Shown piece after piece: positions 1 through 10,900 of a stretch of DNA of 64,000 bases; position 1 is the stretch's first letter, and each line of letters opens with the position of its first letter. The stretch lies in NCBI GenBank assembly GCA_000499405.2, contig HG738138.1:21119753-21183752 (forward strand), in the 5' to 3' direction. The stretch is from Onchocerca volvulus (taxonomy: Eukaryota; Nematoda; Chromadorea; Rhabditida; Onchocercidae). The notes beneath the pieces are model-generated. The model saw nothing but the letters and a program-made list of their open reading frames with translations. It ran no database searches and had not been told where the DNA came from. Position numbers and translations under genes: made by a program.

Positions 1-128
1 ACCTTTAAAACTTGAAAGTTTATGAAGTTTTATGACACAGCCGTATTTTTTTGTAGAAGGTCAGAAGATTATTATTACTTACTCATGCACTCTGAACTCA
101 AAACTTAAAACTTCTTAGTTTGCAGCTA

Positions 129-177
129 ATAAATCCATGCTATATATTAATAATAAATCTATGCTATATATTTCAAT
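129..177. repeat. Short tandem direct repeat in a bestrophin intron
   Basis: Two adjacent copies of a roughly 22-bp AT-rich unit (aataaatcYatgctatatat) lie in the intron that runs off the left edge. No function is evident. Confidence 0.6.
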
Positions 178-204
178 ATTGATACTGCTCTAGAGTACGT
201 TTAC

Positions 205-2081
205 CTGTGTATAAACAAGAGGTATTTTCACCCAGTCATAAACAAACAGCATGGCGAAACCATCCCTGAACGAATATAATTGTTGCATTAGCATATTGAG
301 TTGCATGGAATCAATTCGTTTTTGCCGATACAATGCTCCCAGTAAGTTTGATATCCACATAACTGGTATAAACCTGGAAATTGAATATTTCAAAATATTT
401 CACTATTTTTGAAAATTTATAAACTGGTTTAAACTAGAACTTGTTAGTTTTAAACAAAATGCATCAATGATTGATCGATAAAGTACCCTTTTACTAAATT
501 AATTTTTATGGACAAATACTGAAAGCTTTTGGAATAACTGCCTATCTAAGTAAGCTTGACCTTGATTTCATTCATGTATGGCATACAGGTCAATTTGAAA
601 GTTCCATTCCAACGTTCTGAATTTAAATCTTACCATTTGCCATGCCTTGCCTCTGTTTCTGTAAACATTTTATATTCTTCTTCAGTCATCAAATCTGCCT
701 CCACTAAATGTCGTTCCGTTGGAAACCGCTTTAGAGTGCGAACCGATATTCCAGACCAAGCAATAGCTGCCTAAAGTAATTCATATACTTCATACTAATG
801 AGTTATTTTTGCTTGTTATGATAACAGATGATAAGAAATGATCATTTATGAACGATTATCATGGCCATCGTCATTATTGTCCTTCACTAAAACTGCTCTT
901 TTCAGACTTACCTGTAAGCTCGACCACCTGGCAATAGCCTGTCGAACGGGTAAATTGTGCTCGCCAGGTAAGCACGTTGCTACCATCATCATTAATTTAT
1001 CAGGCCAACTGATATAATTGAATTGTTCCCACCATCGTGCTACCACAACAGCAACAAAAAAGCCAAGCAAAAAAGATAAGGGAATATATTGGGAACCAAT
1101 TTCGCACCAAATAATCCACCCTGTGAAGTATTCTTTTTGCTTTTCATCCAGATAGTACCACTGCAATCAGATATTCCCTCTTCATCTTCTCATTTAGATG
1201 TGATATTTAATAAAAGCAAAAGTCATTTTTTCTACTCTCCTTCTCATCCAAAATTGCTAAACAAATATTTGAGTTCTAGAAAGCTTCAAGAGCCTTTTCA
1301 TTTATTAAGTGACGCTTTGAACTTATTAATTCATCACTCAGTGCTTATAATTTCGAACTCTTCAGATTCCTGAATTGAATTTTGGCTTTACTGGACCTAA
1401 ATTTGTTCAATTAATCCTGAATAAAAAGTTTTGGATGACTCATCATAAAATGGGCCATGCATATTTTCAAATTTAAGTTGAAAGTCTTGCATCAAAAAAA
1501 TTTAGTTCAAAAATTGACAGTTTTCACAGATGAAAGAAAAATCAAAGCTGAAACACATCAAGAAGTTCTTGTCTATCCAAGATTTATAAATTAAAAATCT
1601 TGGTGAAAATGGAAAATTTTTGAGTTCTGAAGGGAACAGGCTCAATCAGAGCTATTTTTCTAAGAAAACAGGGGAGGGAATTATTCTAATATTGCTAGCA
1701 TAAATGCAATATTGCTGTTGGTTTATTGCAGCAAAATTTATTCATGAAATTTCTTCTCATCATTTGAAACTGGAATTCCAACTATTTCAAGGTACACTTT
1801 GAACTAATTTCCAACACTTGCATTCTAATGTTTGAAATTTATTTTCGCAGATTTAAAATCCTCTAAATGTCTTCCTGAAAATAAATGCTTAAGCAATATA
1901 TGGAGAAACTTGGAATAAAAAATTGGATAAAAACGAATTGAAGCTATAAAAATACCTGGAAAAATAGAATAATATAATAAACGAAATAGAAAGCAATTAA
2001 ATCCTTTAGCACCGCTTTCCACAACGATCCTCGCCATCGTAACATCAACGACGAAAGTTCCTCCTCATACGAAATCGTCAT
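205..2081 (-). CDS. Bestrophin family anion channel, 5' part (gene continues beyond left edge)
   Basis: Bestrophins are pentameric membrane anion channels, and nematodes carry many copies. Four exons are visible on the minus strand: 2081-1956, 1160-912, 770-634 and 373-205. Phases agree and give about 227 N-terminal residues. The first exon starts MTISYEEELSS and reads LMLRWRGSLWKAV, the usual bestrophin N-terminus followed by the first hydrophobic segment. Exon 2 carries SFLLGFFVAVVVARWWEQ and the loop WPDKLMMMVATCLPG. Exon 3 has the family signature KRFPTERHLVEADLMTEEE. Exon 4 reads FIPVMWISNLLGALYR and ends in DWVKIPLVYTQ, just before the next conserved helix. Splice sites are canonical, for example donor gtaagt at exon 2. 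The remaining exons must lie left of position 1, since 1-204 holds no continuation. The start is the first in-frame ATG of the conserved N-terminus. Which of the many nematode paralogues this is cannot be told from the sequence. Confidence 0.93.
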
Positions 2082-2902
2082 GTCACACTATTTGCAAGCT
2101 TTAAAGTTTATAAAAAAGTAGAAAAAATAATTTCTTTTTAATTCTTTTAAAAAAAGACAATGAGAATGTAAATGGTCTAATTATAATACAAAAAAAGGAA
2201 AATCAAATTTCTGCAACACAAACATTAAGATAAATCTACATCAGTAATACGGTAGTTAAATTAACAAAGCTTAGATCAGTAGGTTAGCATGCATATGTAT
2301 ATTGCTCCTGCACATGCATGTGCCGAAAATATAGAAGTCCTATTAATGAAAACTGAAATTCACAAATCGTATTGGTTAGTGACAATTATTTCTTCCTTTT
2401 ATTTGATTACAGAAGTAGGGAAAGAATTTGAAATCATAACGATTCCAAGCATTCGCCAGAAAAGAGAAGATAAGCAAGGAATTTTGTATATTAAAATATC
2501 ATTGCAACTGTAGTTCTTGATAAGCATGTACATTTGTACAAATCATGTCCAATAATTAAATGTTACATGTTAAAATTCAAGAAATTAAATTTATTACATT
2601 TATTATGTCCTACAAAGAAATCAGTCACATTCAAAACTTGGTTCACATCTCAGGACGATACTGCTAACAAAAGATATTTTTTATTTGCAAATTTCTTCGG
2701 AAAAAATATTAAAGTACTAGTGATCAGGTGGCATATAAGAGCAGTGGAGGACAAAGTGAATCTGTGACGAATATTCAAGATCAGACCAGTTCGCGTTTAA
2801 AACAGCGAAAAAATCTGATCATTAAGCAATCAATCACAAATGAGTGAGAATGATATGATCTAAGGCCAAAAAAAAAGTAGTGTAAATGAAATTTTTAATT
2901 AA
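2082..2902. other. Intergenic stretch, no gene recognised
   Basis: This AT-rich stretch lies between the bestrophin start and the tentative 3' end of the DB-module gene. Short open frames at 2289-2513 and 2534-2767 on the plus strand resemble no family I know and lack exon-like boundaries. It should contain the bestrophin promoter, but no distinct element was seen. Confidence 0.5.
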
Positions 2903-5109
2903 TTAAAATTCAGGCACTTGCAAGAAGGGCAATGCTGGGAAATTTTAATCGATCGGCTATCAATATTCATAAGTAAGCTTCACTTTTTGCTTGACAATAC
3001 TCACGCTTCCATAGATCAATCAAACTAAGAAAAAAGAATAGAAATTTTTTAATTTTTTCAAGAGGTTCCCGTCGAACTTACAGTGAAAACATGTTTCTGC
3101 ATCAAGTTCTTCTTCAAAATCAAAAAGTGTAAAATTTGATGACATCTTCACGCTGTGTGCATAAAGAAGCAAAGAAAAAATAATTCAGTCATCAACAGTT
3201 TGTAAAAGGACTGCATGAAATTTGAAATGACATCTGATGAAGTGAAAAGTAAATTGGTTGAACTGAGTTCCATATTTTCGAATGCTATTGAAAGTTTAAC
3301 TTAAGGATTTCCGTCTTGCTGCAGGAAGCATTTTTGCACGTAACGAATTTTCCATAAATCATGTCACATTTCATAACTTTTTAAACATCTTCTGCTACTT
3401 TTAACTTTTATGCAAGTTGACAAGACTGCAAGTAGGACTCAACTTTCCATTGATTTACCCAGTAAAACAAGAATGATAGCAAAAATATCAAAAAATTCTT
3501 ATAGGGGAAAGATAGACATGAGAAAACGAATCAAAAAGTGAAAAATGCAGAAAGAAGTTATACAATTCTACCGTTGTGCATGACAGCGTTGATTGCAAAT
3601 TATGACGGTGACGAATGTAATCTTCATTGTCATCTTTATCGTACTTTAGATAATCTAATTTTTACGTCTCAAGTAATTTACGCCTCAAAAATAATCTACA
3701 TCCCAAAAAAATAGCAATTTACGTCCAAAAAAAAAAAATATAACGCCACGTATAAGTGAAACAAGTGATAATTTAGGTTTCAAAAAAAATCTACAAAATC
3801 TCAATTTTCTAATACCTTAGTCCACCGTGATGGCAATACATGATGATATCCCAGTTATTTAGGCAAACAAAATCATATTCTCGCAATACGGTAATATCAA
3901 AACGATGCGGATCACACATTCGCAAGCATCTCCGACTAATATCAAGTTTCAGTGATATTAGACCGAATTTTCTGCAGCATAATCGATTATCTCGATTTTG
4001 GGATGCACAGTATAACACAGCAGATATATTATCGACAGGACATTTCTTCTCACGAAATATCTCCAATAACTGAAAGCGTGTATTCGATCATATATACACG
4101 TACGTCATGTCACATCAAAAGAAGAAGTAAAATACTAAATTTTTGTTTTTTATTATCTACTGTTTGAACAGTTATTTTCTCCTCTATCTTGATGAGATGT
4201 CTAGAAAAATATGGAATTATTTTATGATGATTAGTTATAATTCAGATATGAAAAAAACGACACATCACTGTCGAATGCTATCAGTATAATGATAAAGATT
4301 AAAGCTGGAAAGTAACAGCTACAAGTAACTATGCCACATCGCGATTTGTTTCATACTGGCATAATTCATGACACTCAGGCTCAACATATAGTTTGCAGCA
4401 ATCATGGAATATCTGATCAGCAATCTCCTTCTGAACACATGGCGCAAATTCTGCATTAAATGTACCACATTCCTAAAAATGAAGCTCATTAAAAAGAGCT
4501 AATTACAAAGTGCCGAAAAACTGAACTGTCATATGAGAATATATGCATAAACCACAAGCTGGTATATCTTAACCTAAAAAACTTTTCAAATATCTTATAT
4601 CTGAAATGAGAATATCGAGAAGTTGGAATAAATTATAAAAATTACCTCATTAATAGATGTTCCTTTTGTTTTATCGCTTACTTCATTCCTGCTACTTTTA
4701 TGATTAATAACGGGTACAAAGGGTACTTCCACGTCAATCAAATCCTTGGTCATAATAACTTGATCATATTGCGCCCTATCTTGGAAACAGTTTAAAGCTG
4801 CCCATTGATGGCACTAAAAAAAGTTCAGTTCAAACTTCATATTTAATATTTCCGCCTAATTTCTCGTCAAAATGTAATTTGACTTTTGTGCAATAAATAG
4901 TACATCTTGCATGAGTGATACATTTCACTAAAATCAATTTTTCATAAGAATTGAATTATGGAAGAGTGTACCTTATGAAAGCAATTATTATAAATAAATG
5001 GATTGCAGCAATGTTTCTGATGCATTATGTCACAACGATCTCGAGATTTGGCCGCTTCACATTGGAAGTTTGCAGATATCATGAAATGAATGATCCAAAC
5101 AAATATCAT
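2903..5109 (-). CDS. Secreted cysteine-rich protein with a DB module (nematode-specific)
   Basis: The DB module is a nematode extracellular cysteine-rich domain of unknown biochemical role. Exons on the minus strand are 5109-4972, 4813-4646, 4472-4338 and 4069-3816, with tentative terminal exons 3152-3082 and 2934-2903. The proposed start gives a hydrophobic signal-like N-terminus (MIFVWIIHFMISANFQC). Cysteine-rich stretches follow: RCDIMHQKHCC, CHQWAALNCF, then the DB core FHDCCKLYVEPECHELCQYE, VLYCASQNRDNRLCC, RRCLRMCDP and IIMYCHHGGL. Exons 1, 2 and 4 have clear boundaries. Exon 3 lacks a good donor: after NRDVA it runs into TAG, and the only usable GT is GAT|GTGGCA, two codons earlier. 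The last two exons fit by phase only; otherwise the protein ends GLRY at a stop near 3809. The frame stays open upstream of the chosen ATG, and a well-bordered exon at 6010-5957 could belong to it, so the N-terminus is uncertain. Confidence 0.82.
3655..3790. repeat. Degenerate short repeats in a DB-gene intron
   Basis: Several imperfect copies of a motif like aatttacgYctcaaaaa, spaced about 20 bp apart and mixed with A-runs, lie between the fourth and fifth proposed exons of the DB-module gene. This appears to be a decayed simple tandem repeat. Confidence 0.45.
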
Positions 5110-5956
5110 TGTTTCATCGCTCTTTAGAAATATCACCTTTAAATAAAAGAGGTCTGCATCATTCCTGTAAAAACAACAATCTTCCAAGATTTAAATTTGC
5201 GAAAAAATGAAATTATTTCTCTTAATGTGCACAGTCGAACTCAAAAAAAAAATACATATATAAAAGTTCGAATTCCTATGCCATCATAATTTGACACATG
5301 TGGTATATTCATGAAATAAATTTAAATAGATCTGCTTGTGGTGCTGACTGACACGGAAATGATCCATAATGAGCAAATATGAATTTGTTTTATTTCAAAT
5401 AATTACAATTTCTACGTCAGCCGAAGTTTTTTCAAATGAATAAGATGAAATGAAATATTTGATCATTGAATAAAGTGATGAGAAATATTGCATGAAAATG
5501 TCAAAATTATACTTTTGTTTCTTTTTACAATTAATACAAAAATTTTTTACAATTATTCGAGTTAAATTAATAGAATTCATTTCTTATTATATAACAAATT
5601 ATTTTGCCTTGAGCTATTTGCGCTATAAATATTTCAAAAATACGAGCCAAATATTTTTTCCCATATTCATTTACTGTCTGATGAAACCTCAAAAAGCTTA
5701 AAGTTTTCGATAAAGACATCATTTCATACACACAAATTTTTGTGGATTAAAAAATTTTAATCGAATATTGCCGCTGTATTTGATTTATCAGTTCGCAGGC
5801 TTATCCACCGCATTTCCGTATCGTTAAAATAAGTAAAAGTACAAATTTTAGACAAATGTTTTTTTTTTTTTTTTTGAAAATGACATGTACGTCTTTTATT
5901 ATTAATTAATATTTATTAAACAAAAAAATCGTTTTGAAATGTTCAGTACTTACTTC

Positions 5957-6010
5957 GATCCAAATTATAAAATAAGCATCCAAATCTTCCCTTGAGAAGT
6001 CATCCAAATT
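5957..6010 (-). CDS. Isolated exon-like segment upstream of the DB-module gene
   Basis: A 54-bp open segment has a good acceptor (aaatttag) and a textbook donor (gtaagtac). It reads NLDDFSREDLDAYFIIWIE. It could be an upstream exon of the DB-module gene 0.85 kb downstream on the same strand. Joining it in phase 0 to an acceptor at the gtg just upstream of the proposed start ATG keeps the frame open. No family was recognised and no first exon was found for it. Confidence 0.3.
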
Positions 6011-7217
6011 CCTAAATTTTAAATTTAATTGGCAAGCTATAATTTCATTAATTTTATGCCTTCATATAATACAAGACGATCAAAAGTCATTGACGCTTTG
6101 AAAGAAAACCTAACCTACTGTTTGAATGCAAAGCACAGCGACTGAAATTTTAAACCATCTGTTGAAGCTTTTCAACTACCGACCCTCCGAAAGTCAAATA
6201 AATTCAGTACAATTTTTTTTTTCTTTTTTTTTTTTAGAAACAAGAGAAGGGAAGCACCTATTTTGTAAAGCATTCATTAAAAATCCTTCAAGACTACATG
6301 TAAAAAATAAAAAAATAATTGTTAAATTCCCAATTTCTCGCTTCCAAACAAATAAATAATATAATATAATCTTGAATTAATAAATTTGTAATCATTAATT
6401 TAGATAAAAACACGATATTGAAGGCTTAGGTAAGTCCTATTTCGAAATAATTATCAAATTCTATATTCTCGACAAAATGTTTCTTGGTGTTACAATGGAG
6501 CCTATCGGTCACAACATCAGGACCCATGTATCGACATCATAAGATTAAATTCTATGGATTAACAAGTTAAGAAGAAATAAAGTTAAAGTTTTCTACAAGA
6601 ATGATAATAATGATAAGATACTGATGCATAGCAAATCACATTATTTTTGGTAATTTCCTGTAACTAGATAAATGTGCAGCCCTAACTAAAAATAGCATAT
6701 TACTGGTACCATAAAAAATGAATACTTTTGATATTTAGTTAAAGAATTAACTACGTCAAAGATTTAGGACTGAGATTTGCAAAAAAAAAAAATTTAGGGC
6801 GAACTTCCGAATAGATCTTTTAATTTATAGATGGAAAACATGCACTTTTCAAAATTCGTTGGAACATTGAGAAATTGAAAATAGAAGTTTGTGGGATTTT
6901 TCAGTAATGTCTAAATGTCTAGGATAAGAGGCCCATTTCTTCCTTAGCTGAGAAAAAACTATATGCTGATAGCATCACACGAAATAAACGTTAATAGCTT
7001 CCTACCGAGAAACAGCAATCTGGATCTGTATTATTTCAGTCATTATGATTCCTGATACGAAGATCAATGCTTTAATCAGAAATTTTCGATCTTATTGCAG
7101 TGAGTTCAGTCATTAATGTCAGGGAAGATCAACATAGGAATGCGAAACTAATTTAAATACTTTTTTTTCCAAACAGCACTTTTTTTCTTGAGATTAATGT
7201 TAAGTTGTAGGTGGAAC

Positions 7218-7305
7218 TAATATTATCCCAGTCAATCTTTCATATATATATATCACAGAAAATAATCTCTATAATTTATATGAGAGATTGATTGGAATAA
7301 TATTA
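7218..7305. repeat. Near-perfect inverted repeat, 88-nt hairpin
   Basis: Arms of about 28 bp (left from 7218, right ending 7305) pair with only one or two mismatches once G:U pairs are allowed, around an AT-rich loop of about 31 nt. The left arm begins taatattatcccagtcaatc. The size suits either a microRNA-like precursor or a small foldback element; neither can be chosen from sequence alone. Confidence 0.55.
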
Positions 7306-7967
7306 ATGCCTCGTACCAATTTGATAACACTCTCTCAGTTCAATTTAAATTACTAAACATGAGAGTTGTAAGATATTTCAGAAATACTTGATATGAATAA
7401 TCTTCAACGTTCAACAAACCAAATAAAATAGAACGTTGGAAACATAACAGTTTCCTCCAATCATAGTGTTTTCTGGAAAGAGTTCGAATTAAATTAAGTC
7501 ATTTCTGAAGATTTAGATTTAAAAAAAAAAAAATCTCCACATTCATGAAATTTCATACATCCTTTGAAACTGTCGGTCAAAGTCCAACCATTAACAATTC
7601 ACTTCAAGAAAAACGACGAAACAGAACTAATCACTATCACCTTTACAACAAAAATAGTTTTGTTTCGCAAAAAAGAAAAAAATTTTTACATGAATCCATA
7701 ATAATATTAACATTAGTAACAATATACAGATAAGGATTCGCATTTCGGATTTCCTAAGGCAGAATATGGATAAGAACGAAGCGCTAAAGCAGATCAAAAC
7801 TGAAAAATGAAATCTTGAAATAAGCTAGGACAGATCGGAAAATGCAGAGATAAAGAAGAAATCATGAAATAGCATAGTTTGTCAGAATATGTCCGCATTC
7901 AATTTATCCTTGATGAAAAAGATATTATTTTCTATGAAATTCAATCGAAATGATTTTAAAGATCCAT

Positions 7968-10900
7968 TTATTCATCGCTGCTTTCCATAGAGCTTTCATT
8001 GCATGCTCGCTCATATTCTTCTCTTGCTTTCCTTTGCAAATCTTCGGTACCTCTTTGTCGTTCGACTTCTTCACACAGGAAATCAGGTATTTCTTGATTA
8101 TTCTCTTTTAGGCACTGAAATGTGAAGAAGTGAATGTAATCAGAAATCAACTGGAAAATAAATCGAGAACCATCCAAATATCAATGAGCTTGACCTAGAA
8201 ATTCAGCGATAACTCATTGAAGTAAAACTCACTCAACTCCCAAAAATTTAAGTTGCAAATAATATACCTTATTATTATTATTTGAAAATTATTCGAAATA
8301 GTTGATGGTTCAAATCACTGACGTTTTGCGAATAAGTAAAAAATATTTTATGTCTTAAATACAATACAAAGTATTACTTTAAAGAGAATCGAGGCCGTTC
8401 CGTTATCCACAGATGGAGCAAAAAATGTCGTTGCGAGGCCAACATTTCCAACACGTCCTGTACGTCCAACACGATGAACATATGATTGAAAATTTTCAAA
8501 CTTAGGTATTTCGTAATTGATTATCTAAAGAATAGCAAACTAAATATAAATGAAACGATCTGAAATGCGTAAGACATTCAGCAATACCTTAACTCCAAAT
8601 TTTGAGAACAGAAATATTTCATATCCTCGAACAGTAACATTCTTGAAAAGACTCGAAACATCCTCATATCAAATAATTTTTAATTTTTGGCTAATATAAA
8701 AATGAAACTTCCATAACAAGGAAGATTCAACAAAATTCCGAAATAATATACATGTGATATGCCTTTGATATCCAAGCCTAGCGCCGATACATCAGTAGAT
8801 ACCAATATATGGCAATCACTGCTTTGCAAAGCCTCGATAGCTTCCCTCCGTAATCTTGCGGTAAGATTTCTGAAAAAGAAATTAAGTCAATTGAAATCTA
8901 ATTGTTTAAGAGCTTAAAATTCTAACCGTAAAATACTTTATGGATATAAAGAGAAACAAGAGAAAATTTTTCTATAAGTCTTTTTCTATAACTGGAATGA
9001 TCCGAAATGTTACAATCTCAAGTTTATTCAGGAACAGAAACATACCCATGAATTGGATAGGCTTTATATCTTTTTAGCGATAGATAACATGCAATAACCG
9101 TTGCGAAACGTTTTGTGTTAACAAAAATAATTGTTTTCGGTGGTGAGCTATCATCCCCTACAACAAGAAATAATCCTCTGTAAAAAAATTAACTCTCTAA
9201 CTAAATTAGATTTAACATGACTTCAAAGAGAAAATATTTGATTTCTTCGGTATCTACAGTTGTAAATCACTTGCTATAGTCATTATTCATATTTTATACT
9301 GAGATATTTTTATGAAAATCAGATTTTATGATTTACTTAAAATTGATGGAATAAAATTTTACGCTGTATCTACCATCCACATTTGAATAATGTATGAATT
9401 TGTGCACGTTAAAAATTTTTTGTTGTAAATAAGAACTTAAAAAATGAGAATGCACACTTGTCCCCGAAAATTACTATCCAAGTTCAAACATAATTAAGAA
9501 ATTGTTATTAATACCGCATTACCATTTGAATATATTTTTTGCATCAAATCCAACAGTGTTTCACGCTTTTCATGAATTTCCACCTGAAATAGAATATATA
9601 TATGCATAATTAAATGATATATATAGTGATCAATCTGATTTTTTTTTTTTTTTTTTTTTAAATATCGCTGTTCGTTTCCGTTAGTAAAGATCGAAAATTC
9701 ACTAAAATGCATCTATCGATAACGAATAATGAAATCTTATTCACAAAAACAAAAAAAATGGTTACTAAAATACACCTGTTTTCAAAATTAATGGAAATAT
9801 TAAAATTTGATCAATTAAAGTTCAAAAGTATTATTAAAACCCGAAACAAAGTTTGGAGGCTCTGCAACTCAAATGTTTTATCATGAAATTAAAGAAAATC
9901 ACAAAAATTTCAGGCAGTTCTTGAAATCATTTACTTCATTAGATGTTAATAGAAATCTCGAATAAAAATCAAAAGATTTAACAAAGAAAATCAGGTACCT
10001 TTAAAATTTGCTGTTCGATAAAGGGATTTACCCTATTCAAAGTTCCAACAACAACTTTTGTAACATTTCGCATCAAAAATTCTTCTTTCAGTTCAGCAAG
10101 ATCGTTATAATCCGTGGCACTGAATAACAGCTTTCGGAGGTTAGGAATCTATAATAATTGAAACAGAAAACGACATGTTCAGATTGTCAGATGCAGATTT
10201 CAGTTTTCTTGAAAAATCAAAATTAGAGTCTGTTGTTATATCTCGTAACATCATTTTCTCTATAGTACACGACAGCTTTCAAGCAAGATATGTAATTTTA
10301 TGGACATCATCCGATGTTTACACATAACAAGCTACAAAAACGAAAATGGAACTTAAATCTATTTTACATCAAATCCCACGAGTAAATTTATTACTCTTTA
10401 GCACCATCTCTTTCAATTTTTTTTGTTTTATTCATTTTTATTCAGCAGTAAATGATGAAAAGAAAAACGCATCAAATAACGAAAAATTGAAATTATAATC
10501 AAAACAAATTCGTAATCATATTTAAAAGAATTGCTGAAAAACAGGAAAAAATGTTGCAATAGCTTACTTGACGACACTTTGGTAAAAGATTTTCGACCAG
10601 ATCATGGTAAAATCCCTCCAGTTGCAACAATCTATCTGCTTCATCAAAAACCAGAAAATGTAAATGGCGCAACTCCAACTGCAATACGCTTTATTTAGAA
10701 AGAAAAGTAATATAGAAATACTGGATTTAGGTCAAAGTACTGTTACAATTCGATCTAAGTAAAATCGCTTGAAATTGCAGGCGTTTGATCTGTTTTACAA
10801 ATTTTTGAAAAAAAAAAAAAAAAAAAAAAAAACAAAGTGAGGAATACAAGTTTACGGAGATGCGCTTTTCCATATCACAATTTTGCAAAACAAAACTGTC

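Larger units (their letters stand above)
5110..7967. other. Intergenic region between DB-module gene and helicase
   Basis: About 2.9 kb of AT-rich DNA with many A/T homopolymers. Apart from the exon-like segment at 5957-6010 and the hairpin at 7218-7305 I see no coding signal. Small frames at 6126-6359 and 7545-7733 are lysine-rich low-complexity translations. Confidence 0.5.

Noticed and set aside
3030..3147. Separate small zinc-finger-like gene (ETCFHC ... HCPSCKC)
   Set aside because: The cysteines come from two frames that join only by a weak donor. The same exons fit better as the tail of the DB-module gene, where the second is read in another frame.
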